Source: Ficedula albicollis
Taxonomy: Eukaryota > Chordata > Aves > Passeriformes > Muscicapidae
DNA: 64,000 nt
Direction: 5' to 3'
Assembly: GCF_000247815.1 (NCBI RefSeq)
Contig: NC_021683.1
Coordinates: forward strand, 14,091,409-14,155,408
The notes beneath the pieces were generated by a model that ran no database searches, had not been told where the DNA came from, and saw only the letters and a list, made by a program, of their open reading frames with translations. Within the stretch, counting starts at the first letter, position 1; each line of letters opens with the position of its first letter. The position numbers and the translations under genes were made by a program. Shown in pieces: positions 13,501-28,500 of the stretch.

Positions 13501-16500
13501 GTGTGACAGGATGTCCTGGCTTACAGAACAGATGGCTAACACTGTCCCTCATTTAGGTTTTTACAGAGATTTCTGAATGTAACTGATTTTTCAAACTAGT
13601 AAGTTTTAAACAATTAATTGGAACAACTGTCACTGGCTTTAGATATTAATTAGCATTATATACACCTGCTTATAATACTTTTGAATTAATAGAATAAATC
13701 AGTAATGGGATTTTTGCTTGTTACAGCTTTTGTGAATTGCTTTAAACCTAGTTCCAAAATGATGTCTTGTATAGAAGGAAAAGCCTTTATCTTTTTATCA
13801 GTTAAAACAGTGAAGCTGAATCTCTGCCAGTATTTTAGATGGTTAGAAATTAAGAATAATGAATGAAAAGTGTAGTTCACTGCTTTAAAAATGTTTTAAT
13901 TTGGAATTTTTCTAACTGGCAAATCTGTCCTTTTGAAGCTGGTTAACCAATGAGGTGGGGTAAAACAGTGATGAATTTCTGCCAAATATGCTTCCAACAG
14001 ATAAGGAAATGTTATACATTGCCATAAATCACAGAAATTAATGGCTACCTGGCACTATCAGTAGACTACCAGATTTCAAAGGTGGTGTTTCAAAGATGTT
14101 TTGTGAACATAAACACAAGCTCATTTTCTGTTCTTGCAGTTCTCAGCGGCCTCTGTTCTAATGACTGTCCTCGGAAAATAACAGTAAGTGTAACTATGGC
14201 TTTGTTTGGTATTTACCTTCAAATAAGCTGAAGTCTAATTATACCAAAAACTCTCAACATATTTAAAGAGTTACTGACTGGAAGAATGTATAATCCAAAT
14301 CATGACTGGCCAACTTCTGCTTTTGTGAGACCCATAACTTTGGGCAGCTGCCACTCTGAGTTGGAATCCATTGAGTGATTGCAGGAGCTTTGTTACCCCA
14401 CACTGGGGGATGGGATATACCAGAGACAAGAGGAACTTGGATGCCCAAACTGTGAATTATGCTAAGTCTTGGTGGGCACTTAGAAACTGCTTGTGGGGCA
14501 GATGCAGCCGCTTCTGGGCCAAACTCCAGCAGTGGGCACAGCCAAGGACAGAGTGCACTGGGCTCTGATGATTCTGCAGACAGCCATACACATGTCCTGC
14601 TTTCTGTTTAGATTATTTTATTTGTCTCCAGAGACCTGCAACTCACTCATCAAACTGCCAATTAGCAAATTATTTAGCAATGTTCACAGTGAAAGTTGGC
14701 CTGGAAGAGGAACTTGGAGCAATCAGAGGTAGCAGTAGCACTTTAGCTCTGCAAAAATTTCACATTTCATTTTGACTTGAAAATAGAAAATGCTTCAAAT
14801 GGGGCTCACCTTCACTTCAAGCCTTTTTTGAGACATGGAGTTTAATTTCTGTTATAAAATAATGAGGTTTGAAAGTATCATTAACTTAATTACAAAAATT
14901 GCAGGTTTAAAAAGCAAATCTTCACAGCAGATGTTGGTGAAAATTTCATTATCGAGATCACTGAAACACTATTGCCTCCATTGTAGTAGGAGTTCTCAGA
15001 CAGAAAGTAACATAAGGTACATTATGCCAGAGTATAGCTATGTAGCACCAAAAAAAATTAAATTTCACCTTATTCACTCATCTTTCATAGATCTGAATTA
15101 GCATCACCTTTGTGGTCTCCTTAGTTTTCATTCTAATCAGTTATTATTTTCAGGCTTTGATCTCATCTGTCATCATTACCACTTACTCCTGTGGTTTAAA
15201 CTTACTACTTTTTGAGGCATGGTGTGAAACATGTCATCATCTCTTTTAGTGTTCTTTCTGTAATTTACTTGAAAGCTCTCTATTTGATGCTCTAATATCA
15301 GCTTGAATTCAGCATTAGGGAAAAAAAAGGAACAATTCCTTTAAAATCTATTCATGTAGTTGTCTCTCATCCTCTCCCTTCCCCACCCTTTCGTACTTAG
15401 GTGCATTGGTTATGGTTCATCACTGAGTAATGTAGAACTTTCTTGGATGTTTGTTTTATTTTTCCTCATGACTGTACTTTGATGTTTAAGTACTTTTTTT
15501 TTTCTCAAGAAAATTTGCTTAAAATAGATATCAATACTTCACAAGTAACTGTTCAATCACTTTAATTAATTAAATGAAACACTGCTAAATAATGATAGAA
15601 AAGACAGAATTTGTGTAGTATTTTTCAATTCAGAAATACCATCAAGATAGTGCATTCTCTTAGTATCAAATGAGTTCTGCTTTTTCAGAACATGTAGTTG
15701 TTTCTTTGAATTTTGGGGGGCTTTTTACTTCACTTCTTGCTTCCAAGGAAACATTAAACCTTTTCCCAGAGGATTGAATAGTATTGCTTTCTTCATGAGA
15801 AACTAAACATTACATAGCCAACTGATTACTGTGATTTTGAAAATTGTTTTCCACATAATGGTATGACCAAAACAGTTGCAATATTTTGAAGTTAAAATAT
15901 AAAAAATTAATTATTAATGTAAAAACATTTTTCTTCAGTTTACTGTTTAATTGCAATATTTTTTTCTGTTCTTAAAACGTTCCTGCCTTTTTCTTTGGTT
16001 TTTATCTCTTGTAGCCCTTTGGAGTTAATCAGCCTGGTCCTTACATCATGTACACCACTGTAGATGCAAATGGGTACCTGAAAAATGGATCAGGTAAGAG
16101 AAACTCACTGTGGGAACACCCAAGGCACAGTCTGTCTGTGTTTGTGCTTCTCAGCAACCTGAGGAGTTGGAAAGGTGACAGAGGGAAATGGGAATGGTTT
16201 CAATAGTGCCTTCAGTTTACAATGCCAAACCCCCCAACGTTCTCTTCCTTCTTTACAGATTGCATTTTTATTACAAACATTGCAATTGCATTATTTTTTC
16301 ATTTGTCCTGTGCCAGTTGGGTTTGAACAATTGGCTGTAGCAAAAAATTGTTGGGTAAAATATCATCAGTTTGTGAAACAGCGTAAGCACCTAATTGCTT
16401 CCTAAGCAATTATGTATTGAGAAACAGCAATGGCCTTGAAATACCTAAATACAATCCTAGTAGCCAGATGACAAAGGATCAGGATAATATTCAGGACACA

Positions 16501-19500
16501 CAAGATGTATTTGTCTGGACTTGTTCACTACAACTGGCAGCTAACAACATAAATTCTGAGTAGCCTGAGGAAGCTGGAGAGGGGCAGTGCCTGTGTCCTT
16601 TCAGGCAATGCAGGAACTGCAGGATATCAATCATTAGGTAACAGGGTCAAAACCAAGGGGAAGGGCTGCTTGGTGCAACTTTTATTGTAAATAAAGCTTT
16701 AATGGCCTGAGATGGGGCAGGTGCCACAGTTTGCAGGCATCCAAAAACAAAGCAGCCAAAGAGAATCATCCATTAGGCTGTGATCCAAGCAGTGCCTGAT
16801 GTTAGAATATCCTGGGGTTTATGCTGCCTTCCTGGGTGTGGACTGGTGGCTCCTAGAAAACACAGGAGACTGTACAAAGTGATTTATTAGTCTCATTTAT
16901 GACTGGTAATCTTAGGACTATAATGGAGTCATTTCTTGCTTAGCAAAAATCCCAAACTCATAAGTTGAAGATGATCACTAAGTGCAGTCATCTGTGTCTG
17001 TCACTCCAGTCTCATTTCAAATTAAACTCAGATTTTTAAGAGTGCTTCCAGTAGTTCGCTGGGAAGATTATATTCTTCTAAGTGTATAACACTAACTTAA
17101 ATAAAAGCAATAATTTAGTGGGGGGAAATGCCAACATGTAGGGGTCCTGAGCCAATCTGAGCCACTGTCAATGCTCTCACCATGAATAGTGTGCTCAGGA
17201 CTGTTAATTCCACCTGATAAAAATTAAAAAGAAAGAAGATGTCCTGAAATACAAACCAGATAGCTGCAAAAACATATGGATGCAAAAACATCCATACTCT
17301 GGATACATGATTCTGTGTTTGTACATGCTTAAATAAAGACATTTTTCTAACTCTGTGTCATGGAACAATGCATGGATCTTACAAGTGTATGGTAAAACTA
17401 GCTTAAAATTTGGACCTATTTCATGTATCATTTTCCTTTTTTCTGTCTCTCCCAAGAACAAAAGCAAATGCATTTTTCTTAAACATTTTCTTTAGGTTTT
17501 GCTGAGTTTGGTTTGTTGTGGCTTTGTTGGTTTTTTTCTTTGTTTGTGTTTGGGAAGGGGGCTAGTTCTTCTAGAAATGCAATGTTTTTAAGATTTAGTC
17601 TAAGAAACAGTTATCAAATGTGATTTAGTACTGCTATATTCCCTTCACAGCTACCATATTTACAATAATAAAAACATAACAGAGTCCAGGCATGATGAAT
17701 TTCCTTTTCTGTTCTGACATTATGAAATAACAGTAATGAATTCCAAGTGCATTTATGACCCCAGCAGTGTTGCTACAGGGAATTTTCTAATGCTGTCTTT
17801 GATCAGTTTCTCAACACTAATAAGTTAATAGATTTTTTTGAGTCTATATAATTCCCGCAAGAACTTTTGAAAGTCATGTTTTCTGAGGGTATTGCATTAC
17901 GTTTGTAGCTAGATTTTCTTCTCTTGCAAGTGTTACGCGTAAGATTCAGTAAATGTTCTAACTACAATCACTAGCCTGCAGATTGTTGTCTGGAAAAACA
18001 GCCCATTCCATCACAATCCTCTCTATTTGACTTTCAGGAAATCATCAAACAATATTCCTTATGTGTACTGGTAGCCAGTACCAAACCCACATGGCATTTT
18101 TGGGCCATGTATAAACCTACAAAATATCTTTTCCACATTAAGCTTTTATTAGTATAGCATCCATATGCTATTTTAAAATTAGTTTTCATCAACTTATTTG
18201 CTTTCCTTATGTAATATTATGGGACAATCTGTATTTGAAGCTTTTAATTATCTGAAAGGAGTAATGAGCTAATAAAAATTTTATAATAATTAATCCCCTT
18301 CCCAAGAAGTAACATGAGTAAAAACTTAGTTCTTTTTCTGATGAAAACAAAACTTACCATTCCTTTTCGTGTCCCCCTCCAAAGTCAGCTGCTGTTATTT
18401 ATTGTCTTTGTGGCTGTGCTCAGGGGGGGAACAGGCTGGACCACTGTAAGCAATCACCTTAAGTTATCCCTCCAGCCCTGGGTTTAAGTAAATCATAGAG
18501 GACTCAAAGTACCATGGCCCCCACTCTGCTTCTCATCTCCTAAATTCTGCAGGACTTTACTTGTGAGTTGTAGCATCTTTAATGTAGGCAATATTCATGC
18601 AAAGAAAAAAATAAAAAGGCCCATATGGCTGTCCTTATCTAATTCATTTTAAGGTTCTTTGATCTGCCAAGCCTTAACTACAAGAAATTTGCATAATTAT
18701 GAGGGTTTTCTTAAAAACATTGTTAGAATTGTTCTGTCTCCTATTAACATTCCAGTATGTTGTTAAAAGATAGCAGAATAATAATTAGTATATATTCTGT
18801 GCTTTTACTTTCACATTACTCAATTCACTTGTAATCTTACAAGAAATACTGTTAAATTAGCTACAAGGAATAGCAATTGCCAACATGGGCATTAGAATGA
18901 AGAAGTTCAGGGCCCTACATCTGCAGTTAATACCTCCAAAGACCTTCTCTTCCTGAGAGGAAAATCAACTGCAACAGCTTCTTCAAATATTTAAGGAATT
19001 TCATGCTTGAGATAGACCAGGTCCAGTGTAAATCCAGAAGTACACAAACTCAAATTTAAGTCATGCTTTCTGATCCATGTCCTGCAACCTGCATTCTCCT
19101 TTTCTTTTGGAGTTAATGTTTTTAAGGAGGTCCCACAGTTAAGTGTGAGTGTCAGCTGGGAATTTCAGCTCTACATATACATTTCCAGGCTTTTATTAGA
19201 GAATATCTTCTGTATTTCAGCCTGTGCTATGCATATCTGAGTTTTATCTTCTGAAGTAAAAATGCGCTTATAGAGTTTGAAATAAATAGGCTCATACTTG
19301 CAGCTTGTGTCTACCAAACATATTAATTCCAGAACAAGTGGCAGTAAATATCTCAGGTTTCCTCAAAGCTCTATATCCATAGGAAGATGATAAGAGTAGC
19401 TTCACTGAATGGCTCATGTGGATCAAGTTATAATTTGTTTAAACATCTGTATGAATGAAGCTGTGTGGACTGATGGCCTTTGCAGCTCTCATTCCAGAGC

Positions 19501-22500
19501 TCTTTCATTTTGCTGCTCTTGCTTTGTTTTTTTTTAAGCCTTCCATAGCAGAATGACCTTTCACATGCTGTGAAGTCGTGCCCTTCTGGTTTTTTGAAAT
19601 CTGCTTACTCCTCCCTGTTGTTGCATTGAGTTCTCCTGCTGTTTAACTAAATTGAATTGTGAGGTGAACACAAATGTCTAGCAGCTATTATAGTCGTGAA
19701 TTTAAACATAAACATTGCAATATGTACCAGAAAAAAAGCAAAATAAGCTTATTTTCAATGGCCATTTGACACTGCAAGGTTCATTGTGTCAGATTCCACT
19801 ACACAGAAAGAAGAGTGTATTCATGGAACAAGCTGGAATAATTTAATAATTGAATAGCTGTGTTCAATGAGAGGGTTTTTCTGTTTTCTATAGGTTGGAA
19901 TAGCCTTCTAATATGTTTTTCTGCATAACTGTCTTTTGTTTAGAAAAATTATTTAAACTTGTAATATTGCAATATTACCAAACCTTGGATAGTTGGGCAT
20001 TACAAATGACACAGCTTCCCCCTACCAATATGATAACCCTATTATTTGAGGGGTTTTTAAGTTACCAGTTTTACTTCTATATTTTTATGGTATAAAGGTA
20101 TTTTTCATAAAAATACATATTCTCATAAAAATGCATCAGGTTTGGAGTTTGGGCTTGCAGAAGTGTCCTAAGTGTTGGCAGCACTGCAATCATTAGTGTC
20201 CAAGTCCCAAGAGTGCACTTTGAATTTCCTTCCCCATGTTATTTCTGGTACTCCAGAACCAGGTATTGCAGGAAAGGTTGAGAGGTGAAGCTGTGTACTG
20301 CATTAATCTGGAATTTCCTATTAGGGGGACTAAGGAAAAGAGGCAACCAGCTGAGGAAAACAGGGAGACACCCCCAGCCCTTAGAAAAAGGAAGTTACCA
20401 TTGCATATTTTAAGCAGAAAAAGAACTCTTTGACCACTACTTTTTTTTTCCAACCAGTGACCCCCAAAGGCAGTATGAAAGGAACTGAAGTAAAACTTTC
20501 AGCTAAAGCCAAGCAAATCAATTTCTCCAGCTATTTATAAATCTTCCAAGTTTGAAGTTGTCAGGTTTTTTGTTAGATTGGGTTTTTGTCCTGAAAGCTG
20601 CTTTGTAAATTCTTAGGCATATTCCATGCTTTTCATTACTATCAGTTACATTTTCCCTTTCTCTTGCAGTAAGTGGTTCTGGCATATTTTCAAATAAAAT
20701 AAGGAGCTGCCAGCTTTAAAAAATGGGGAAATACTCAGTGCAATTTATCCCAGTGTTGGTAATGGCTGCAGAGTTAAAATCACTGCAGTGTTCCAGATGT
20801 GCAGAGAAGGGATGCACGGTCACTGTGTGATTGCACCATATCTTCAGCTGCCTTTGTCCTGTTCAGATGTTGCCTGGCTGTTGTTCCCAGCTATGCAGCA
20901 ATCCATGCAACCTCTGCATGGCAGGTTTTGGATTAATTTTTACTTTTTCTAGGATGCATATGTTTGTCTAATCCATATAAAAGAAGTCATTCATGTGCTG
21001 ACCTCAGTGCTCTGGTAGGTGATGGTACAGAAGAATTTACATGCAAGTCTGAGACTAAAAGATACACCTTTGGAATCCTAAATAATATTATTGAATTTTG
21101 AATTACGCAGAATGGCCTTTAATTGGCCAATTAAATGCAAATAATATTTTGTTAGGAAAAGCATAATAAAAAAAATATAAGGAATGCTTCAGGAAGCCAC
21201 AAGTTTGAAATCGGATTTTTCCATTAGTCTTTCAGTTCTGTGTAGTGATCTTGTATGTTCTGCTCTGTTATTTCACAAAATAAGTTTATTTAAACTGACT
21301 GAACGCTATCAGTATTGTGCATCTATTTCTGTAGGTTAAATGAGGCTCTCCCTAAATCCAGTCCCACGTGTTGTCAGTGCTGTTTAAACAAAAGAAGGTA
21401 TTGCTTCTACATGTGACTGCAACCACTTTCCCCTCAAAGTTAAATTCTTTAGCCTGAAATAAGTTGTTGAGGACATTGCAGTTCAGCCCAGGGGAGAACA
21501 GGCTACCCTTGAGCTTTCAGCAAGTTTACATCAGGATAATGGAAACAGAAGGGAAATGACTTAATTCAGGTATAAAAGAACAAGTGCTGGATGTGTCACA
21601 GACAACACATGGCTCTGGTTTTCAGACAAGACTTCAGAAAGGTTAATGGTACGAATTGCTTCCAATTTTATATGCCAGACTTCAGAGGTAAGGAGATTGA
21701 TTCCAAAAGGTCCAGAATGGTTTCTGAATGTCAAACTCTGTAAAATCTTCTGAGGTTTGGCTGCCCAACATCATTAGCTTTTTCTAACAAATTTGATCTC
21801 CGATAGGCTGAAACCACAAAAAACCGTCTCCTGAAATGTTGAGGATTTTACTCTGCCCTAGATTTTTTTAAGCAATAAACTTAATGATTTGTGATTTAAA
21901 ACAAGAATGTATACACCACCACTAATACCAATACCACAGCCCATGATATCTGTGTGCTTTGAAATGGCATTTTTGAAACCAGAAGCTTAAGGCAAAAGAC
22001 AAAGTACTAAAAAAGTCTTAAAAATAGTATTAAAAAGAAATGTGTAGCATGATCAGGAGAAGGTTTTTTAATTCTTGTTTATAATAACAGTTCTACTGAT
22101 AAAGTAAAACAAACTCTGAAGCAACAGCCGCTTCCTTTATCTTGCCTACGCTGACTTCCAAAGACCTAAAGAACAATTTAAATGAGAAATAAATCCCACT
22201 TTCCTCCTTGAAGATGCAAAACTGTTCTCGTATTTTCTTGGAACATGTAGAAAGCTGTTTCCAGTAGTTTTACAAGAGGGCAAATTGCTGTGGTTGCTAT
22301 TTAAATTACATTGGAAATACTTTCATAAGTAAATTAATTACCGGTGACTGAGAACTTCAGATAATGTCAGTAAGCTGTTGACAGTACTCTCTGTTATTTC
22401 TCTCTTTATTTTTCATCTTGGTTTGGGGCTTTTGTGTTTCTCAGGTGAGCGGTTGTCATTCTTAATTACTTGGTTGCAATTTTAAGTGGAAGTTTTCAGT

Positions 22501-25500
22501 GAGCATCAAATAGAATTTATGATAGATATAGGGTGAGGAAAGCAAGGAGGAGTCTCAAAGTTCTCCTGTGCTTAGTCACCTTTAGTAAACTGGAATCTTC
22601 TACATGCTATCCTCCTGCTTAGGTAATACCTCCCCATTTTAAAGGCAAATAAAAAAGTAAGTATGTGCACATTTCTGCCTACTGTGTAGAAGAAAACATT
22701 CCTTTCTGACCTTTGCAAATGTTCTATTTACATCCTGAAGCGTAAGATTTCATTATCCTTATCTTAGTAGGCATAAGAACCAGCGTTAGTAGCCATGAAA
22801 TTATTCAGTGCTTTAGGAATTCTAGCTGCAGTATGTGACTCTCTAACCTCTTTAAGGCTGACTGCACACAGTATATGACATTTTCTTTTATTCTCTTTAA
22901 TTTAGTTGACATTCATTTCATTTGTAAGATGAAAGAAAAAAGCAAGATCTTAGTTGCAGTCTTCTCATGATCCTAAATATTTCACTCAAAAGTAATTCTA
23001 AAAGCTTTTCAATGTTACAGCAGTACCTTTTTCTTTTGGGGAAAGTCCTTCAGCATTCAGCATTAGTGAAACAAATTTTAAAAGAAAATCTTTTTCATGT
23101 TGCAGCATGATCAAGTAACACGTCTGGTTTCTGTAGCCAAGTCAAACTGAATACACCCATCTTTGATCCTTAGTACTTATATGTTGTAACTGGAGGTTTC
23201 AGATATTACATAATTCAAGAATTACTCCCATTTTAGATTTGGATGTTGACACCTGGAGATTGAGCCAAGTTTAGCCAAGATCATGTTAGGGAAGTCAGTG
23301 GCAAGGCAGGGAGAGGCTCAGGACTCAAATCTTATGTTGTCCTATCATGTATTATCTCAACTTACTGAAAAAAATCTCTGTTCTTAAAGAGAAAAGCTGC
23401 TCAGTTGGTGTTTTGTGCCACATCTTCTGTAATTGAGAAACCTACCTAACAATGGGCACAGTACACCTTGTCCTCACAATAGAGACCTGAAAGTGCAAAT
23501 CCAACTTAAGTCATCTGCTTGCTCGTTACGTGGTTCTGCATGGGGAAAAATAAATCTAAAATGCATATAATCTTTAGGAAGACCATTACTGTTTCTTTTT
23601 GCTAATAGCATTTTAACTTAATAAAAAGATAACTGCATCAAGCTGATTTTTCAGATATCAGTTGACATTTATCTTGCTTTTTAAAATAAAATTATTATAA
23701 CTAAACCCACAGTAATACAGAATATTTACCTCCTGATTAAACAAGCCTATTTCAAAACATGCCTGACAGTATGTGGCAAGTGGCTTCCTCAGGAGCTGGT
23801 AGGGGAAGGGTGGTTCACAAAAACAGAACCATGAAGTAGCCACTGTAATGAGCAGGGGTTCAGAAGCACCAGCCTGCACTACAGGGGGTGGTTTGTCCCC
23901 AAAGGAGCATACAGGAGCTGCTTCTGGAAGTGGGTGTTGTGTCTTTGCTGTCCCTTGGTGAAGTGCTGCTGTGTTGTGGCCAATTGCACTTAGGGGCATC
24001 TTCAGGAGCCAGGAATGGGAGGGTGGGTTTGGCTTTTCTTGAAAGGATATTTGGTTTTGCCAAAGAAGTGGTGGTGGTGGTGAGTTAGGAGTTTTTCCTG
24101 CCCCTGTGTTCACCACAGATACGCAGAATGTTGTGTCACCAGTCAGGCCACAGCTGGTGGGCTGAGGTAAAGTGCTGCCTCCTGAATCGAGCCTTGGATG
24201 TGCAGAGGTACAAAGGAGTTGGCTGTAAATTCATTACAAAATAGGGATTCCTGTTCTTCAATTTATATTCTGCTGCATTTTGATGTTTAACTTAAAAATT
24301 TCCAGTTTCAGACATAATCTATTAGGGATCAAAGCTGAGAGAAATACTGACTAAATCACATCCTTGTGAAAAGCTGTTTCTGTTGGTCACAGAAATCCAT
24401 TTGCGGTTGTCAAGTGTTCCTTGCACTCATTCCTGTTAATGTGATGAAGGCTGATTTCACTGTGGTGCTTCTGAAGTGCTGATTCCTGCTGTGGAAGCAG
24501 CTCACTTGCTAAGACAACAAAGAATCCACACGGGATCTGAATCTCTTGGCCAGAAACTAAACAATTAGAGGATTTTTTTATTTAAATTGAATACCTGGAT
24601 ACTTTGGAAATGGGATGCCAGTGAACTTGTTGATAACTGCAACACTTGTCTGTTCCCCCACTGCCTTTTCAGGAAACCAAGAAGCTTATTTTCCACCTAC
24701 AGTTTTTCCTGTAATTATTATTAACTTGTCACCACTGTAATCCTGTTTTCATTAAATTATCTTTTCTTTGAAAATTCATTCATGAGAATTTACTTAACTA
24801 ATTTTGTGACACAGTAGTAATTACAGACCAGTACTGACAAGAATTAAAGTGGACCTTCACATGTTGAGTCTGATCTTGTAAATCAGTGGGGCACTAATCC
24901 TATAAAAAAAATACAGACAGTTGATTTCTTCTCAATTTGTAACAAATAATGGAGATTTGAGTAGGGATGGTACTCAAAATAATTGTCTTACCTAAAAATA
25001 TGTAGTATTTAAGCTCTTCTCCAAGTGAGTGTTCCCACGTAGTTTGGAAATGTGGGATTGAGCCTTTAAGAATTAAGTAATCATGCAATTAGTGAAAATT
25101 TTTAAACATTTTTATTACTGACTGGGGAGTGTGTACTTGTGCAGCAAATTCGTAGTTTGGGGATTGATTGATTGATTGATTGGGTTTTTTTCCCTAAAAT
25201 ACCTCCTTGGGTGTCCTTTCTGTTTCCCTGCAGCTGGCCAGCTCAGCCAGTCAGCACACTACGCTCTGCAGCTGCCCTACAACGTGCTGGGCTTGGGCCG
25301 CAGCGCCAACTTCCTCGACCACTTGTACGTTGGCATCCCTCGGCCCTTAGGAGAAAAGGTTGGTTGGCATTTAAGGTTGTCAAGCTAATTATTCATGGTG
25401 CTACCTGTCCTAAGAGACTTTGGATGGAAATAATGCTGGGACACTTTTTTTTTTTATTTTCTGAAGTAAGAATCTCGAAGAAGTAAGATTGTGTGCAGAA

Positions 25501-28500
25501 AGGTTTGCCCAAAAGAATCAGTTTGCCCAGTTTTTGGGGGGGTGTAAAAACTCTGAAGGCAAAATAAAACCAAAAGATGACTGAAACTGTCTGTAAATGT
25601 TAGCACAAGTATTCAGAGCTTGTTTGCAGGGCAAATGGGTATGAGGTCTGAGGGTCCAATTATTCTGGACTTCAGTAGTTGCAGGGCATTCCCAGAGTTG
25701 CTCTGGCCAGGCTAGGGCTCATGTAATCCCTTCTGCCTTGGTGATAAAAGCATGGGCAGTGTTATGGTAGGGGGAGACTACTGTGATTCTCTAATCCTCA
25801 CATGACACATAAAAATGGGGTCCTCACCATTTTCCGTCTTTCAAGATCTGGTGGTACTACTGTGAAAAGCGAGGTACTCAAATGGGCCAAATTCTGATTT
25901 GGATAATTGTTTTGCCTGCCTCCTTTGTAGAATCAGTTATTTTCTTCTTTCCCTATTATGTTGTTGCTTTATACTTTTAAAGCAGATGCTGTGTTTCATG
26001 TCAGCAGTAGCTGTTTTGCTTTCTGCTTTTGGGGGGTGGGTTTTAAAGCATTTTGAAGCTTTCAGAGTAACAGGTTTATACAAAGATAGAGGGATTAATC
26101 ACTTATATTTAAAAGTTTTTTTAAACCCACAGCTTTTTTATTTCTCCTTTTGTATGTTTCAACAGAGAATTTCTTTGCTTGTCAGGATGTTGGTTTGTTA
26201 GGAATTGACACAGCCTTTGTTTTTCTTTCAGTCCATAAGGAAACAAGAATGGACAGCTATCATACCAAACTCCCAGCTTATAGTCATTCCCTATCCTCAT
26301 AATGTTCCTCGAAGGTAATGTCATCATTTGGATTTGCACTTCCCAAAATTACATTAATACACAGCGTAAATTAGGCATTATGTGTAGGTTTAGAAATGGT
26401 TATTTATATAGAAACTTACTGAAGAGCAAGGGCAGGGGGTCAGTGCTGAGCTGGAGCTGAAAATGCTGCTCAGGTATTTACACAGCCTCTCAGATGGTGC
26501 CCATAAACAATGAAAACCTATTACCAGCTCAGACAAACAATCAAAATGTATTACCAGCTCCACTCCTGTAAATAATAACATACTTGCTAGATTTAACATC
26601 CTCAGTGACAAATTACAAGCATGGTAATGGTTGAATTAAGCATTTTTGTTTCACCAAACATGCAATTTCTGTCTGGTTCCATAGGAAAGCTTTGCTTCAG
26701 CCCTTCTGAATGCAGTAGTTGTTGCTACAGGAATGAATGTTTCCCTTTAAGTAGAGGTGAATGGGTTGGTTGCAGAGAGCTCGAACATGGAATTCACTTT
26801 GCAATTAAAATATTTCTCGCAGAAAGAGAGCATGTTTCTCTTTTTGCTATTAGAGAAAACATTAGTCAAATATTCCAGCTGCGTTTTGCCGCTTGATCTA
26901 CTAGTGAGGTCAGTTGCATTTATCATGCAGAAATGATTCTGATATCAGTTCAGCAGTTAATTTTACTAGAGAACAAATAACAGTGGAGAAGTGATGTGCT
27001 GCTTGAGTTGCTAATTAACAACAACAGAAATAACATCTGCCAGATGAAAATGTAGTTACAATCTTGAGGTATTTAAAGGTATTTGTTGTGCTAAACAATT
27101 TCTGTTAACATATCCTTTAACTGTTTTTGCTTTCATATAATGTGGGTTCATGGACATTGTAGAATAACGGAGGATGGAATCCCCAAAAGAAATCAGATTT
27201 CATAATAAAAGCTTCTTAATTCTTTCTTAACATAGGTATGTGATTTCCTGAGAGGCCTCAACATTGAGCCTGCTGCTGACAGCTTTCCCATGATAGGAAA
27301 ATTGTACAAAAAGGGGGTTCCTCAGGCCTCAGGACCTCACATGACTTGAGGGATGTCTTCCAGGAGCCCTAAAGTGCTTCATTTTGTGGATCTTCTGCCA
27401 TAATCAACTGCTTATGTGTCTAGAACTGCCGTTGTCCCTGGGTAAATTTTAGAAAGAGAGAACTGGACCCATGAGCCTGCCTGAGAGGAGCTCCTCATGT
27501 GGTGGAAAAATCTTCCAGGGTTATTTTCCCCTGCTGCTCCATGTCCCCAGGCCCCAGGCATTCCTGTGAAAGGTTTCCTTATGCATTTTGCTTTGTCCTA
27601 GGCAAGGGCAGGAGATAAATCTCCTAATGAGAAAAAACTCATTCCCTGAGGATATCCATAGCATTCATGAAAAACTAAACAGAAATTGTACTTAGACATG
27701 GCATTGCATGAAAATAATTACATTAAGCCATATATTTCCAAGTAAACATCATTAAGCTTCAGTCTCTAAGTGGAGCTGCTCATTTCTCTAGACCAGGTTG
27801 TCACCTATCTTGCTCTAACAGATTCTTTTCATCTTTGTAAGTAAAATATGTTTCCTGCTTCTTAATGAAGGGTATTAATGTTTCCTTGGATTTTCTTCTT
27901 TTGTATAGCTGGAGTGCCAAGCTGTATTTGACCCCAAGTAACATTGTACTGCTAACAGCTATAGCCTTAATTGGTGTCTGTGTTTTCATCCTGGCAATAA
28001 TTGGCATATTACACTGGCAAGAAAAGGTAAGCTAATTTACTAGAATATTTTTATGTATTTTCTATGCTGTTTAACACTCCCTAATATTTTACAGACCTGT
28101 ACATTGGAGTTTTCTTTTTACATTTTTCTGCAGTATAATTTCTGACACAGATTGAATCAAGTTGCAAAAGGTGTTGTTATTATTAATTCAATATTTACCG
28201 CAAGTTTAAAAATTGGCATTATTTTTATTTAAGCTCTAAGACACTTAAGCTTGTCCATGTTGCTCTTCATTTCCTTCTTTCCATTAAGCTGTTATTTCCA
28301 ACCTACACAGGCCATCTTTGTTATAAGCTTGCCATTTTGCAGTTTTAAGGAGAACTGTTTTGGAAAATGGAACATGAACTCAGTTTACTTATCTTGAGTT
28401 CTGCTGGTAATCTAAAAATAAGGAGAAAGTCTTTATGGTGTATCTCTTTTTGCTGTTTGCACTGACATTAACATTCAGGAACATATAGGGAGTCAATCAT

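Noticed and set aside
23658..24116. 152-codon antisense open frame in the long ITFG1 intron.
   Set aside because: Low-complexity start, low-information composition and no family resemblance; a shorter frame is also open on the other strand.
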